Positions 42,852-50,521 of a stretch of 64,000 nt of DNA are shown one piece after another. The translations under genes and the position numbers were made by a program. The DNA comes from Frankia casuarinae (lineage in GTDB: Bacteria; Actinomycetota; Actinomycetes; Frankiales; Frankiaceae). The stretch covers positions 2,418,001 to 2,482,000 of the forward strand of contig NC_007777.1 of assembly GCF_000013345.1 (NCBI RefSeq), in the 5' to 3' direction. Numbering within the stretch: position 1 is the first letter of the stretch; the number at the start of each line of letters is the position of its first letter. The notes beneath the pieces are model-generated. The model was given only the letters and a program-made list of their open reading frames with translations. It had not been told where the DNA came from and did not search any database.

Positions 42852-43820
42852 ATGCAGGTACGGAAACTCGGCGCAACCGGGGTCGAGGTCGGCGGGATCG
42901 GCCTGGGCTGCATGGGGATGAGCTGGCTCTACAAGGAGTCCGAACTCGACGACAACCGTTCGGTCGAGGTGATCCGGGAAGCCGTCGACCTCGGCGTGAC
43001 CCTGCTCGATACCGCGGACATCTATGGTGCCGGCCACAACGAGGAGCTGCTCGGCCGGGCCGCCGTCGGTCGGCGCGAGGACGTGGTCGTCGCCACGAAG
43101 TTCGGCATCGTGATCGAGGACCTGGCTGCCCGGAGGTCACATCTCGACGGGTCGCCCGCCTATCTGCGCACGGCGATCGAGGCGAGCCTGCGCCGGCTTG
43201 GCACCGAAGTCATCGACCTGTATTACCTGCACCGCGTCGACTCGGCCGTCCCGCTCGCGGACACCTGGGGGGCGATGGCCGAGCTGGTCGCCGAGGGCAA
43301 AGTGCGTTTCCTCGGCCTTTCCGAGGTCAGCGTGGCGCAGGCCGTCGAGGCGCACGCGATCCACCCGGTCACCGCGATCCAGTCGGAGCTGTCCCTGTGG
43401 ACGCGGGACCCGCTCGGGCCGGACAAGGCGAGCGACGTCGTCCGATGGTGCGCCGACAACGAGGTGAGCTTCGTGCCGTTCGCCCCGCTGGGCCGCGGCT
43501 TCCTCACCGGTACCCTGCACGTCGACCGTTTCGAGGACTCCGATTTCCGGGCGACCAACCCGCGGTTCCGCGGACCCGCGATCGTGACGAACCAGCGCAT
43601 CGTTGATGTCGTCCGCGAGGTGGCGGAGCGTCACTCCGCGACGCCGGCGCAGGTGGCCATCGCCTGGACGCTGGCCCACGGCAGTCAGGTCGTCCCCATT
43701 CCCGGCACAAAGAACCCTCGCTACCTGCGGGAGAACGTGGCGGCGACGGACCTGGTCCTGAGCGGCGAAGACCTGGCGGATCTCGACGCGGTGCCGGCGG
43801 CCGTCGGCACCAGGTACTGA
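42852..43820 (+). CDS. Aldo/keto reductase
   Basis: The 322-residue protein starts MQVRKLGATGVEVGGIGLGC after AAAGGAGAACGTGGG. AKR residues are Asp and Tyr in LLDTADIYGAGHNEELLGRA, Lys in VVVATKFGIV and His in DLYYLHRVD. VPFAPLGRGFLTG and VVPIPGTKNPRYLRENVAA form the NADPH site. Resembles AKR13-type enzymes. It could reduce the beta-keto intermediate made by the KAS genes, replacing the usual ketoreductase; that is inference. Confidence 0.83.
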   Translation: MQVRKLGATGVEVGGIGLGCMGMSWLYKESELDDNRSVEVIREAVDLGVTLLDTADIYGAGHNEELLGRAAVGRREDVVVATKFGIVIEDLAARRSHLDGSPAYLRTAIEASLRRLGTEVIDLYYLHRVDSAVPLADTWGAMAELVAEGKVRFLGLSEVSVAQAVEAHAIHPVTAIQSELSLWTRDPLGPDKASDVVRWCADNEVSFVPFAPLGRGFLTGTLHVDRFEDSDFRATNPRFRGPAIVTNQRIVDVVREVAERHSATPAQVAIAWTLAHGSQVVPIPGTKNPRYLRENVAATDLVLSGEDLADLDAVPAAVGTRY

Positions 43821-43826
43821 GTCGCC

Positions 43827-44507
43827 ATGGGCATCGATCCCGCCCGGATCGCGTTCTTCGACGTCGACGAAACACTCATCACCGTCAAGGGGATGCTCAG
43901 TTTTCTGGAGTTCCACCTCGGCGCGCCGGACCGGTACCGGCAGATCGCGGACCGGTTGCACCGGCTCGCGGCCGACGGGGTGCCACGCGGGGAGACCAAC
44001 CGGCTCTATTACGAGGTCTTCGCTGGCCAGCGGGAGACCGAGGTGGCCGCAAGCGGCCGGCGGTGGTTCCAACAGGAGATGGTGGGGGGCTCGCTCTTCC
44101 ACGGCGAGCTGGTGCGGGTGCTGCGCCGACTCCAGGCCGCCGGGACGATCATCGTCCTGGTGTCGGGATCGTTCTCGGCCTGCCTGGACCCGATCGCGGA
44201 ACACCTCGGGGCGGATCAGGTGCTCGGTACGGTCCCCGAAGTCCGTGCCGGCCGGTACACCGGCCGGGTGGTCCGCACCGTCATCGGTGAGGGCAAGGCC
44301 ACCGCGGCCCGGGCGTTGCTCGCCGAGTTCGGCGTCGACGGGCGGCTCTGCGTCGCCTACGGCGATCACTCCTCGGACCTGCCGATGCTCGCGGCCGTGG
44401 GCCACGCCGGCGTGGTCGGACAGGACCCGGTTCTCCTCGCCCATGCGGCCGAGCGCGGCTGGGACCTTCTTCCCGGCATTCCGACACGAGGCAATGGGAA
44501 GGCATGA
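43827..44507 (+). CDS. HAD-IB family phosphatase (SerB-like)
   Basis: The 226-residue protein has HAD motif I in IAFFDVDETLITVKGMLSFL, motif II in IIVLVSGSFSACLDPIA and a lysine in GEGKATAARALL. Motif IV is CVAYGDHSSDLPMLAAVGHA. HAD-IB enzymes remove phosphate from small molecules, for example phosphoserine. Its place between an aldo/keto reductase and a KAS III-like gene, with a four-base overlap at the 3' end, makes it a pathway enzyme of unknown substrate. Confidence 0.8.
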   Translation: MGIDPARIAFFDVDETLITVKGMLSFLEFHLGAPDRYRQIADRLHRLAADGVPRGETNRLYYEVFAGQRETEVAASGRRWFQQEMVGGSLFHGELVRVLRRLQAAGTIIVLVSGSFSACLDPIAEHLGADQVLGTVPEVRAGRYTGRVVRTVIGEGKATAARALLAEFGVDGRLCVAYGDHSSDLPMLAAVGHAGVVGQDPVLLAHAAERGWDLLPGIPTRGNGKA

Positions 44508-45544
44508 TGTACCTCAGATCGGGGTTCGGTCTCCGAGCGGTCCGAGCGTGGTTGCCCGACGCGACCGTGTCCGCCCGAGACGCGATCGGCCAGGGCCACA
44601 TCAGCGAACAGGACCTGGCGAACACCGCCGTCATCCGGGTACCGGTCGCGCGGGATGTCGCGGCGCCGGAAATGGCGGTCCGGGCCGCGCGGGCGGCGCT
44701 GTACGCCGCCGGCTGGGACGGAAGCCGCCTCGGTTTCAGCGCGCACGCCTGGATCCATCACCAGGGGCACGACTTCTGGTCGCCCGCGCACTACATCGCC
44801 GATCAGCTCGGTGCCCGCCGCAGCGTCCCGCTGGGCATCCAGGTCATGTGCAACGGCGGAGGGGTCGCCCTGGAGGCGGCCTGCGCCCGCCTGCTCGCCG
44901 ACAGCACGACCGGCGCCGCGCTGGTGACGACGGCCGACTGTTTCCGCGACGAGGGATTCGACGGCTGGAGCGGTGACTACGGAGTCTTCTACGGTGACGG
45001 CGCGACGGCCATGCTCCTGCACGAGCGGGACGACGCGGTGGACGAGCTGACGCTGCTCGGTCTGGCCAGCGGGGCGGTCTCCGCCGCTGAGGGGCTGCAC
45101 CGCGGTCGCGACCCCTTCACCCCGGCGAGCCGGTGGCTCAGCGAGCGAGTGGACGTGAGGCGGACGAAGAAGGCCTTCATGGAGGACGTCGGCACCGCCG
45201 GCTTTTTCCGGGACGTGCACGCGACGCTCCGTCGCATCATCGCGGACTGCCTCGCCGACAGCGGCCTCACCTCCGACGATCCGCGGCTGCGCCTCATCGC
45301 CCTGCCCCGGGTCGGTCTCAAGGTGCGGCAGGAGACCTATCACCCGGCCGTTGAGAACGCCACCACCGCCAAGATCGTGGACCTCGGCGCGGAGACCGGG
45401 CATCTGGGCGCGGGCGACATGGGGGCGAACCTCGCCGCGATCGTCGAACAGGACCTGCTCGCCCCGGGCGAGTTCGCCCTGGTGATCGGCGCCGGCGGTG
45501 GCTTCAGCTTCTCCTGCGCGGCCGTCGGCCGACCGGCGGCCTGA
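44504..45544 (+). CDS. KAS III-like acyltransferase with altered active site
   Basis: The 346-residue thiolase-fold protein has the nucleophilic cysteine in GIQVMCNGGGVALEAACARL and FYGDGATAMLL. The usual His-containing AHQAN motif is replaced by LIALPRVGLKVRQETY, and the Asn motif GNT by ETGHLGAGDMGANLAAI. It therefore lacks a standard Cys-His-Asn triad. Similar KAS III-like proteins in natural-product clusters transfer acyl groups to alcohols or amines instead of condensing with malonyl-ACP. That role is likely but not proven. The start ATG overlaps the HAD stop. Confidence 0.72.
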   Translation: MMYLRSGFGLRAVRAWLPDATVSARDAIGQGHISEQDLANTAVIRVPVARDVAAPEMAVRAARAALYAAGWDGSRLGFSAHAWIHHQGHDFWSPAHYIADQLGARRSVPLGIQVMCNGGGVALEAACARLLADSTTGAALVTTADCFRDEGFDGWSGDYGVFYGDGATAMLLHERDDAVDELTLLGLASGAVSAAEGLHRGRDPFTPASRWLSERVDVRRTKKAFMEDVGTAGFFRDVHATLRRIIADCLADSGLTSDDPRLRLIALPRVGLKVRQETYHPAVENATTAKIVDLGAETGHLGAGDMGANLAAIVEQDLLAPGEFALVIGAGGGFSFSCAAVGRPAA

Positions 45545-45635
45545 CCCGGTCGCGCGTCCTTCTCCGCGCCACCCGTCCCCTCCGTTCTTTTCGCCCTACT
45601 CGGCCCCACCAGTTCTGGGAACAAGGACCTCTGCC

Positions 45636-45827
45636 ATGAATGCGCCTTCCGTGGGCGGCCGCGGCCGCCCGGTGATTGTTCTGATCGCGGTCTGCCTGGC
45701 CGTGCTGACCCTGCCGGCCTCCCTGACCGGCACGTCCGTCGCCCTGCCGCGGATCGGTGTCGACCTGCACGCCGGGTACGCTCCGTTGCAGTGGGTGGTC
45801 AACTCCTACGCAAGTAGTACGTCGTAG
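45636..45827 (+). pseudogene. MFS exporter, 5' fragment interrupted by the integrated element
   Basis: The first 58 native codons (MNAPSVGGRGRPVIVLIAVC ... LQWVVNSY) encode the first transmembrane helix of a DHA2-type exporter. After the core site CCTAC (45805-45809) six foreign codons (ASSTS) lead to a TAG. Removing 45810-57862 (one core copy) joins it in frame with 57863, giving WVVNSYNLAFACSM. Confidence 0.9.
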
Positions 45828-45829
45828 CA
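45805..45829 (+). other. attL of the integrated element
   Basis: The MFS-side core CCTAC (45805-45809) is followed by GCAAGTAGT and the arm ACGTCGTAGCA (45819-45829). The same core occurs at attR (57858-57862), preceded by the inverted arm TGCTACGACGT. The exact crossover within the shared 5 bp cannot be fixed. Confidence 0.75.
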
Positions 45830-45848
45830 ACGTCTGACCTGCATAGAT

Positions 45849-45877
45849 GTACCCCGCTTTCCCTGCAAGCGGGGTAC
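45849..45877. terminator. Hairpin at the left end of the element
   Basis: A perfect 11-bp stem GTACCCCGCTT / AAGCGGGGTAC (loop TCCCTGC) lies just inside attL. It may isolate the element from transcription of the interrupted MFS operon. There is no long T tract. Confidence 0.5.
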
Positions 45878-46020
45878 CTTCGCGCGCTCGGGGCCTAGCT
45901 GCCGCAGATGGGCGCTGAGGTCGCGTCCGGCGCCGGGTCGGTTCGGTGCGACCATCCGGCCGCAGGGGCGGCGTCGTCCGATCTTGCTTCCCCTGGGACG
46001 CCGGCTCGTAGCGGAAACGT

Positions 46021-46034
46021 TCATCACGTGATGA
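46021..46034. promoter_or_regulatory. Perfect 14-bp palindrome upstream of the first element genes
   Basis: TCATCACGTGATGA is fully symmetrical and lies in the 370-bp non-coding stretch before the genes at 46250 and 46552. It resembles a dimeric regulator site. The regulator is unknown; the HTH/TPR protein at 47598-49010 is a candidate. No other feature was recognised between 45878 and 46249. Confidence 0.35.
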
Positions 46035-46249
46035 TCGCTCGATGGAAGGTGCGTTGTGGACCCTGCCGATGTCCGCAGGGGCACAGAGAATCGACCGGCG
46101 GCATTCCTCGGGATTCCCTGAATCGGCGGACTATCCGACGTCCACCGGGTATCATGAAAGAGAATTGAATAGAGCGGCCCGGGACGGTGTTGGTAGCACC
46201 ATTCCCGGGCCTTGATCCCAAATCCTGCGTGAACAGGAGAGTGGAACCC

Positions 46250-46552
46250 ATGGCCATGATGCCATACGGGACGGGCGGCGATAGCCGGTCCCATCTACAG
46301 GTCGTGTTGCAGGCGCACCCGGCGGAAGACGCTGAGATTCAGCTGCCGAAGCACACCCAGTACGCCGCGTTGCGGCCGGTGCTGCTGCTCCCGGGTGGGG
46401 TGCGGGTGATGGTGGACCCGAACGCGCCGTTGGACGTGGCGGGCAAGTGGTGGGACTCGGTGACCCTGGCCGGCACGATGGCTTCTCTGTGGTACCAGTC
46501 GCAGGTCACCGGATTCCCGGGCGGTCGCCACCGTCGGGACAGGGGCCAGTGA
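46250..46552 (+). CDS. Hypothetical protein of the integrated element
   Basis: The 100-residue protein starts at ATG 46250 behind CAGGAGAGTGGAACCC. Its middle reads HTQYAALRPVLLLPGGVRVM, VDPNAPLDVAGKWWDSVTLA and GTMASLWYQSQVTGFPG. No known family was recognised. Its stop overlaps the next start by one base (TGATG), so it is co-translated with the resolvase-like protein. Confidence 0.5.
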   Translation: MAMMPYGTGGDSRSHLQVVLQAHPAEDAEIQLPKHTQYAALRPVLLLPGGVRVMVDPNAPLDVAGKWWDSVTLAGTMASLWYQSQVTGFPGGRHRRDRGQ

Positions 46553-46911
46553 TGGCCGGCACGGTGCGGGCGCTGAGTTTCACCCGACACACCGGCACTG
46601 GGGACAGTGCGGAACAGCGGGACGTGTTCACCTCGGCGTGCGCGGCACGGGGCTGGTCCGCTGGTGGTGCGGTGCGTGAGTTCGGGTCGGGGCTGCGGGC
46701 CTGGTGGGCGGCACTGCGCCTGGTCCGGGCGGGCCGCTATGACGTGGTCGTGGTCGACAGCATCGACCGCCTTGCCGAGACAGAATCGGGCCAGCTGGCC
46801 GCGTTGGAGATGCTGCGCTGTGCCGGTGTGCGGCTGCTCGTGGCCCGGGACGGAACCGACACGGCCGATCCGGTCGGCGCTGAGCTGGTCGCCTCGCTCC
46901 TGACCGTGTAA
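46552..46911 (+). CDS. Stand-alone resolvase-fold protein without the catalytic serine
   Basis: The 119-residue protein has the fold order of a serine-recombinase catalytic domain: VRALSFTRHTGTGDSAEQRD, FTSACAARGWS, GRYDVVVVDSIDRLAETESG and LEMLRCAGVRLLVARDGTDT. In active enzymes the first strand ends Y.R(V/Y)S with the nucleophilic serine; here it is FTRHTG. The recombinase and DNA-binding domains are missing. It may be a regulator or decoy of the integrase, or a decayed remnant. Start ATG overlaps the preceding stop. Confidence 0.6.
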   Translation: MAGTVRALSFTRHTGTGDSAEQRDVFTSACAARGWSAGGAVREFGSGLRAWWAALRLVRAGRYDVVVVDSIDRLAETESGQLAALEMLRCAGVRLLVARDGTDTADPVGAELVASLLTV

Positions 46912-46930
46912 CACCTGGTGGCACCCGAAC

Positions 46931-46960
46931 GGCCGGTAACCCGGATCACGGTTACCGGCC
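46931..46960 (+). terminator. Hairpin terminator after the resolvase-like gene
   Basis: A perfect 11-bp stem GGCCGGTAACC / GGTTACCGGCC with an 8-base loop, followed by GTTTCCCG, lies 20 nt after the stop at 46911. Confidence 0.75.
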
Positions 46961-47597
46961 GTTTCCCGTCGGCGGAAATCTACGCCACGACACGTTTTTG
47001 TCTTTCACATACTCCGGGCTGAGCTGATCTCCTCCGTCGGTCGGGCAGGCCGCGCCTTACCCCGGGTTCTCCGGCCGTGCACGAGCGCCAACGTTGCCGG
47101 TGCCTGCTGGGTGCTGTGCGCTCTTGCGCGGTCGGGGGTTCCGGGGTAACCCCTCTGGGTGTCCGTCCGGCGGAGGCGATCAGCGGACATCCGCCGCACC
47201 TCCCCCTCCTCCAGAGCGAGGGCCGGGGTCTGGGGCAGCGCCCCAGAAAACACCAGCGTCAACCGCACACACCCCGCTCCGTCAGATCTCGCGGCCTTGG
47301 GGCGTAGCCCCCCGGGTATGAGCTGCCCGAAGGGCATCCGTATCTCTCACGAACCGCAGGCTTCCGCCTTTCCCGGCGTGCGGCGGGTGGTCTGACGCTC
47401 CGACGGGCCGACGCACCGACACACCCGGCAGGCCGACGCACCGGTGGGGAGCCGACCGAAGGGAGGCGGGGCCCCGCCGCGTGCGGCGAGCCCGGCCGGG
47501 CGTGGCGAGTGCGGCGCGCACGGCGTGTGCGGCAGGGCGTCCGCGCGCCCCGTAGGGGCGCCTTGAAACGGTACAGAACATTAGCGAGGATCTTGAA
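46961..47597. other. Gene-free GC-rich region with short hairpins
   Basis: No convincing gene was seen. A perfect hairpin TCTGGGGC-AGC-GCCCCAGA followed by AAAACA lies at 47229-47247, and further G/C-rich inverted pieces near 47520-47570 (GGGCGCC-type) precede the convergent HTH/TPR gene end. The region may contain terminators for both sides; a role in replication or transfer of the element cannot be excluded. Confidence 0.35.
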
Positions 47598-49010
47598 CTA
47601 CTCGGGGATCCGGGTTGTCGGGGTCACCTGGCAGTAGTTCTCGACCTCGGCTGCAATGTCGAGTGCCTGCGGCGATCGTCCGTACCGCTGGTCGGTCAGC
47701 GCACCTTGAATGCGCTGCATGAGGGTGCGGATCCCGTGGTTGCGGCGCTGGGCTGGGATGGCTAGGACGGGCCGGAGGGCGTCTTGGGCGCCGTCGACGT
47801 CACCCCGGCGGGTGCGAGCCAGAGCGAGGTTGATGTGGGCCCCGGCTCGGCTGCCGTAGCTGGCGTTACCTGCGGCGGCGAAGGCTTCCACGGCGTCCAT
47901 GGCTGCCTGCTCGGCGCGTGGGTCCTCGGGGAGTCGGGTAAGGGCATCGGATGCGATGAACAGTTGGACGGCTACCGGGGTGGAGAGTTCACCCCCGATC
48001 TCGTCCAGGTCGTCGGGACGGGTCCGCTCGCGGAGGTCTACGGCTCGCGTGATGGCGGCATGGGCCTGTGCGCTGTCGCCGAGTGCCGCATGGGCACGGG
48101 CTGCCTGTACGGCGGTCTCTATCGCTGCCGTGCCGTGAACGAGGTGGACGTCTGCTTCGGCTGCTTCGATGTAGCGCAGTGCCTCGTGTGGTGCCCCTGT
48201 CCAGTAGGCGGCGCGGGCCTGTTCGGTGCGTACCCAGATGCGCAGGCCGGGATGATCTGCCCGGTCGGCGCACAGGTAGGCGACGCGGGCGTAGATGTCG
48301 GCGGTTGTGTGCTGGCTGAGGTCGACTCCTGCGCGGGCGAGGAGGCCGGAGGTGATTGCTGCGAGAAAGTAGAGGTCCCGGGCCTGGTCTGGCGGAGTTG
48401 GGCCGTCCAGGAGTCTGAAGGCGACGCGCTGTGCGTCGAGTAGCGGGCCTACAAGGTTCGTCGCCTCGGTCGGGAACGCGATGGCGAGGCTGCGTACCTG
48501 TTGGTGGAGGAAGTCGAGAACTTCCGGTCGAGCCGCGGCCCGTTCGGCGTTGACCAGGAAGTTAAACGCCTCTTCTGATTCGGTCATGATCCGCCTCTCC
48601 GGCCCGTCGGTATCGGGCGGGCGTGAAGCGGTGTACCCGCCGATGTCTCCAGAGTAAGGCGGCGGAGAGGACGCGGCCCGGTCACTGGGAGAGTCGGCCT
48701 GCTGCGGAGTCGTCTGGGCGTGCTCGGCGGGGAGCCGGTGGCGGAATCCCAGGTCGGCGTCTCCAGTGCCGAAGATGTGCCGGTAGCTGGCGCGGTAGTC
48801 GGCGCCGGGGTAGGTCTGCCCGCGTTCGTGCTTGCCGATGACTTCGGCGGTCGCCAGTGGCGGGGTGAAGCTTCGTTCACGGGCGCTGTCGACGTCGATA
48901 TTGCGGATGCGTTCGGCGAGCGTGGGAAGGGTGAGCCCGTACTGAAGCCGATGCCGGCGGAGCATAGAGGGGTTCCATCCGGGGTGCTCTGTCGCGCGAT
49001 GTGGCGTCAC
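47598..49010 (-). CDS. XRE-type HTH regulator with TPR-like C-terminal domain
   Basis: The GTG start 49010 (VTPHRATEHPGWNPSMLRRH) is preceded by CTGGGAGGCACCC. The N-terminal 100 residues hold an HTH-like region (YGLTLPTLAERI ... EVIGKHERGQTYPGADY). A low-complexity linker leads to a helical repeat domain of about 320 residues with TPR pattern: ARAAYWTGAPHEALRYIEAA, ARAHAALGDSAQAHAAITRA and AGAHINLALARTRRGDVDGA. Such proteins are common on actinobacterial plasmids and integrative elements. Their peptide or partner ligand is usually unknown. It faces away from the lasso operon and could control it or the replication genes. Confidence 0.7.
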   Translation of the reverse strand: MTPHRATEHPGWNPSMLRRHRLQYGLTLPTLAERIRNIDVDSARERSFTPPLATAEVIGKHERGQTYPGADYRASYRHIFGTGDADLGFRHRLPAEHAQTTPQQADSPSDRAASSPPPYSGDIGGYTASRPPDTDGPERRIMTESEEAFNFLVNAERAAARPEVLDFLHQQVRSLAIAFPTEATNLVGPLLDAQRVAFRLLDGPTPPDQARDLYFLAAITSGLLARAGVDLSQHTTADIYARVAYLCADRADHPGLRIWVRTEQARAAYWTGAPHEALRYIEAAEADVHLVHGTAAIETAVQAARAHAALGDSAQAHAAITRAVDLRERTRPDDLDEIGGELSTPVAVQLFIASDALTRLPEDPRAEQAAMDAVEAFAAAGNASYGSRAGAHINLALARTRRGDVDGAQDALRPVLAIPAQRRNHGIRTLMQRIQGALTDQRYGRSPQALDIAAEVENYCQVTPTTRIPE

Positions 49011-49393
49011 GGGTGCCTCCCAGAACAAGGGGTTGCACGAAGCGTAGCGGCCCATGTTCGGTGGCGGACCGGGCGGCAGGGAAGTCACCGTGGATTCGGC
49101 TGGTCGACTGATCATTTGACCTGCGATTCGACTGGTCACGTCAACCGGACAACGGCTCTGATCGCCGGACGGGCCGTCGGTGACAGCCGGTTACTTGACG
49201 TGGCATCTGTCCTTGGGCACGTGCGGAATCCGCGTTGAACTTCTCGTAGCGGCCCTGGTCGGGCTTGGGGCCGTCCCCCCCGGCCGGTGCCGTTGGGGGC
49301 CTGGGGTGCCGTGGCTGGAGTGCGCAGCATTCTTGGTCCCACAGGTACCGGGGGTTCGCGGTCTGACGGATGCGGTCGGTAGAGGTGGGAGCG
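49011..49393. promoter_or_regulatory. Divergent region between the HTH/TPR regulator and the genes leading to the lasso cluster
   Basis: No gene was recognised. The stretch must contain the promoter of the regulator and probably that of the plus-strand genes. No obvious promoter boxes were found by eye. Confidence 0.3.
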
Positions 49394-49702
49394 ATGAAGG
49401 ACGAGGACAGGTACGACGTCGACGATGACGACTGGGAGTGGGATGACGAGAACGGGTATTCCTACGGGGCTCGCGCGAATGGTGAACCTCCGGGACGTGA
49501 TGACCCCGTCGGGAGCCTTCGCGCTGGTAGTGCCGGGCGCTCAGGTGGTCGCCCCATTCGCGGATCTGCGGTCGATGGCGAACTATGCCCACCGGCACGG
49601 GATCACGATTCCGGGATACCGTGCGCTTCCGTTCCTGGACTTGGGGATGATCGCGAGCCTTTGAGGGATCTGGCTCTGGCTCTTCGTCCGGGGCCCGAGT
49701 AA
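49394..49702 (+). CDS. Small acidic hypothetical protein (start of a possible frameshifted gene)
   Basis: ATG 49394 follows AGGTGGGAGCG and encodes MKDEDRYDVDDDDWEWDDEN GYSYGARANGE. This is strongly acidic and gene-like for about 35 codons. Later codons in this frame look unnatural. The neighbouring frame from about 49479 reads MVNLRDVMTPSGAFALVVPG and AQVVAPFADLRSMANYAHRH, which is more protein-like. Either two overlapping genes exist or one gene suffered a frameshift. No family recognised. Confidence 0.35.
   Translation: MKDEDRYDVDDDDWEWDDENGYSYGARANGEPPGRDDPVGSLRAGSAGRSGGRPIRGSAVDGELCPPARDHDSGIPCASVPGLGDDREPLRDLALALRPGPE
49479..49664 (+). CDS. Hypothetical small protein (alternative frame)
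   Basis: The 61-residue frame MVNLRDVMTPSGAFALVVPG ... YRALPFLDLGMIASL has normal actinobacterial codon use and a hydrophobic middle. It has no clear ribosome site of its own, so it may depend on coupling with, or a frameshift from, the acidic frame that starts at 49394. Confidence 0.4.
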   Translation: MVNLRDVMTPSGAFALVVPGAQVVAPFADLRSMANYAHRHGITIPGYRALPFLDLGMIASL

Positions 49703-50172
49703 TGGCGAGTGGGGCGGTCACGGCCACGGGGTGGGAATTTCACACGGGCCAGCTCCCGGAGTTCGTGCCCTGGCACCGCGACGGTTTGATCATCGGCATG
49801 CTGCCAGAGCCGTTGCGGGCGGACAGCGAGGCACAGGAGATGCTGCTGTCCGACCAGTTGGCGGTGGACGAGGAAATCATGGTGGGGGCAAGTATTGGGA
49901 TTGCCCAGCTTGCTCCGGTGGGGCTCGTACTGATGCACCGCAGGTTCACGTCGCTGATGGAATCCCGGGTGGCGTGGGCGGTCGGTATCCGGCTGCGGCG
50001 ACAGAGGATCATGGCAGGTGAGTTGCCCCGGATCGTAATGGCGGGATCGAGACCGAACCCGGATGTGACACCGGACGGAGTGACGTTCAGTTTGCATCGG
50101 GTGCGCCTGCGCGACCACGAAGTGGTGTTGCCGATCGACGTCTGGGAGATCCATTTCCCTGCTCTGATTTGA
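49702..50172 (+). CDS. Hypothetical protein upstream of the lasso cluster
   Basis: The 156-residue protein MASGAVTATGWEFHTGQLPE has FVPWHRDGLIIGMLPEPLRA, MVGASIGIAQLAPVGLVLMH and a C-terminus LRDHEVVLPIDVWEIHFPAL. No known domain was recognised. It may be part of the element backbone, since nothing links it to lasso peptide maturation. Confidence 0.45.
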   Translation: MASGAVTATGWEFHTGQLPEFVPWHRDGLIIGMLPEPLRADSEAQEMLLSDQLAVDEEIMVGASIGIAQLAPVGLVLMHRRFTSLMESRVAWAVGIRLRRQRIMAGELPRIVMAGSRPNPDVTPDGVTFSLHRVRLRDHEVVLPIDVWEIHFPALI

Positions 50173-50308
50173 AGGTCGACGCTGCGTCATAGTCAAGAAT
50201 GACGCTCCGGTGAGCCTTCACCCAGATCCCCCGACGCGGAATCGGCCGCTGTCGGGTACCCAGGCGCGGTATTGGCCGCGCAAACACCAGGAAAGGTAGG
50301 GCGGAAAA

Positions 50309-50452
50309 ATGGTGACGGTTGACCTCCAGTCGCACGAGGGTCCGGCGGAAAAGGATCCGGTGCTGCTGGTGTGCCTCGGTGAGGCGTCGATGGTGACACT
50401 CGGCCAGGGCAAGGGCAGCGCGGAGGACAAGCGGAAGGCGTATAACAGCTAG
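50309..50452 (+). CDS. Lasso peptide precursor, albusnodin-like
   Basis: The 47-residue peptide starts at ATG 50309 after GTAGGGCGGAAAA. The leader (residues 1-31) ends ...LGEASMVTL with threonine at -2, the usual recognition residue. The proposed 16-residue core is GQGKGSAEDKRKAYNS. Gly1 can form the macrolactam with Glu8 or Asp9, and AYN at the end could form the plug. The pattern GQG.G...EDKR.AYN closely resembles what I recall for albusnodin. Lys10 corresponds to the acetylated lysine of albusnodin, and a GNAT gene lies in this cluster. Cyclase and protease genes follow directly. Confidence 0.85.
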   Translation: MVTVDLQSHEGPAEKDPVLLVCLGEASMVTLGQGKGSAEDKRKAYNS

Positions 50453-50464
50453 TCCGCGTCCTGC

Positions 50465-50496
50465 TGGTGCCTGGTTCCGCATGGGGCCAGGCACCA
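50465..50496 (+). terminator. Hairpin between the lasso precursor and the cyclase gene
   Basis: A perfect 10-bp stem TGGTGCCTGG / CCAGGCACCA lies 12 nt after the precursor stop and 26 nt before the cyclase start. It has no T tract. It may attenuate transcription so that precursor mRNA exceeds enzyme mRNA, or stabilise the short precursor transcript. Confidence 0.6.
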
Positions 50497-50521
50497 GTAC
50501 GTTCAGGAAAGGACGAAAGGG

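Noticed and set aside
46961-47597. Possible tRNA or structured RNA in the gene-free region
   Set aside because: No cloverleaf or known riboswitch pattern could be traced, only short hairpins.
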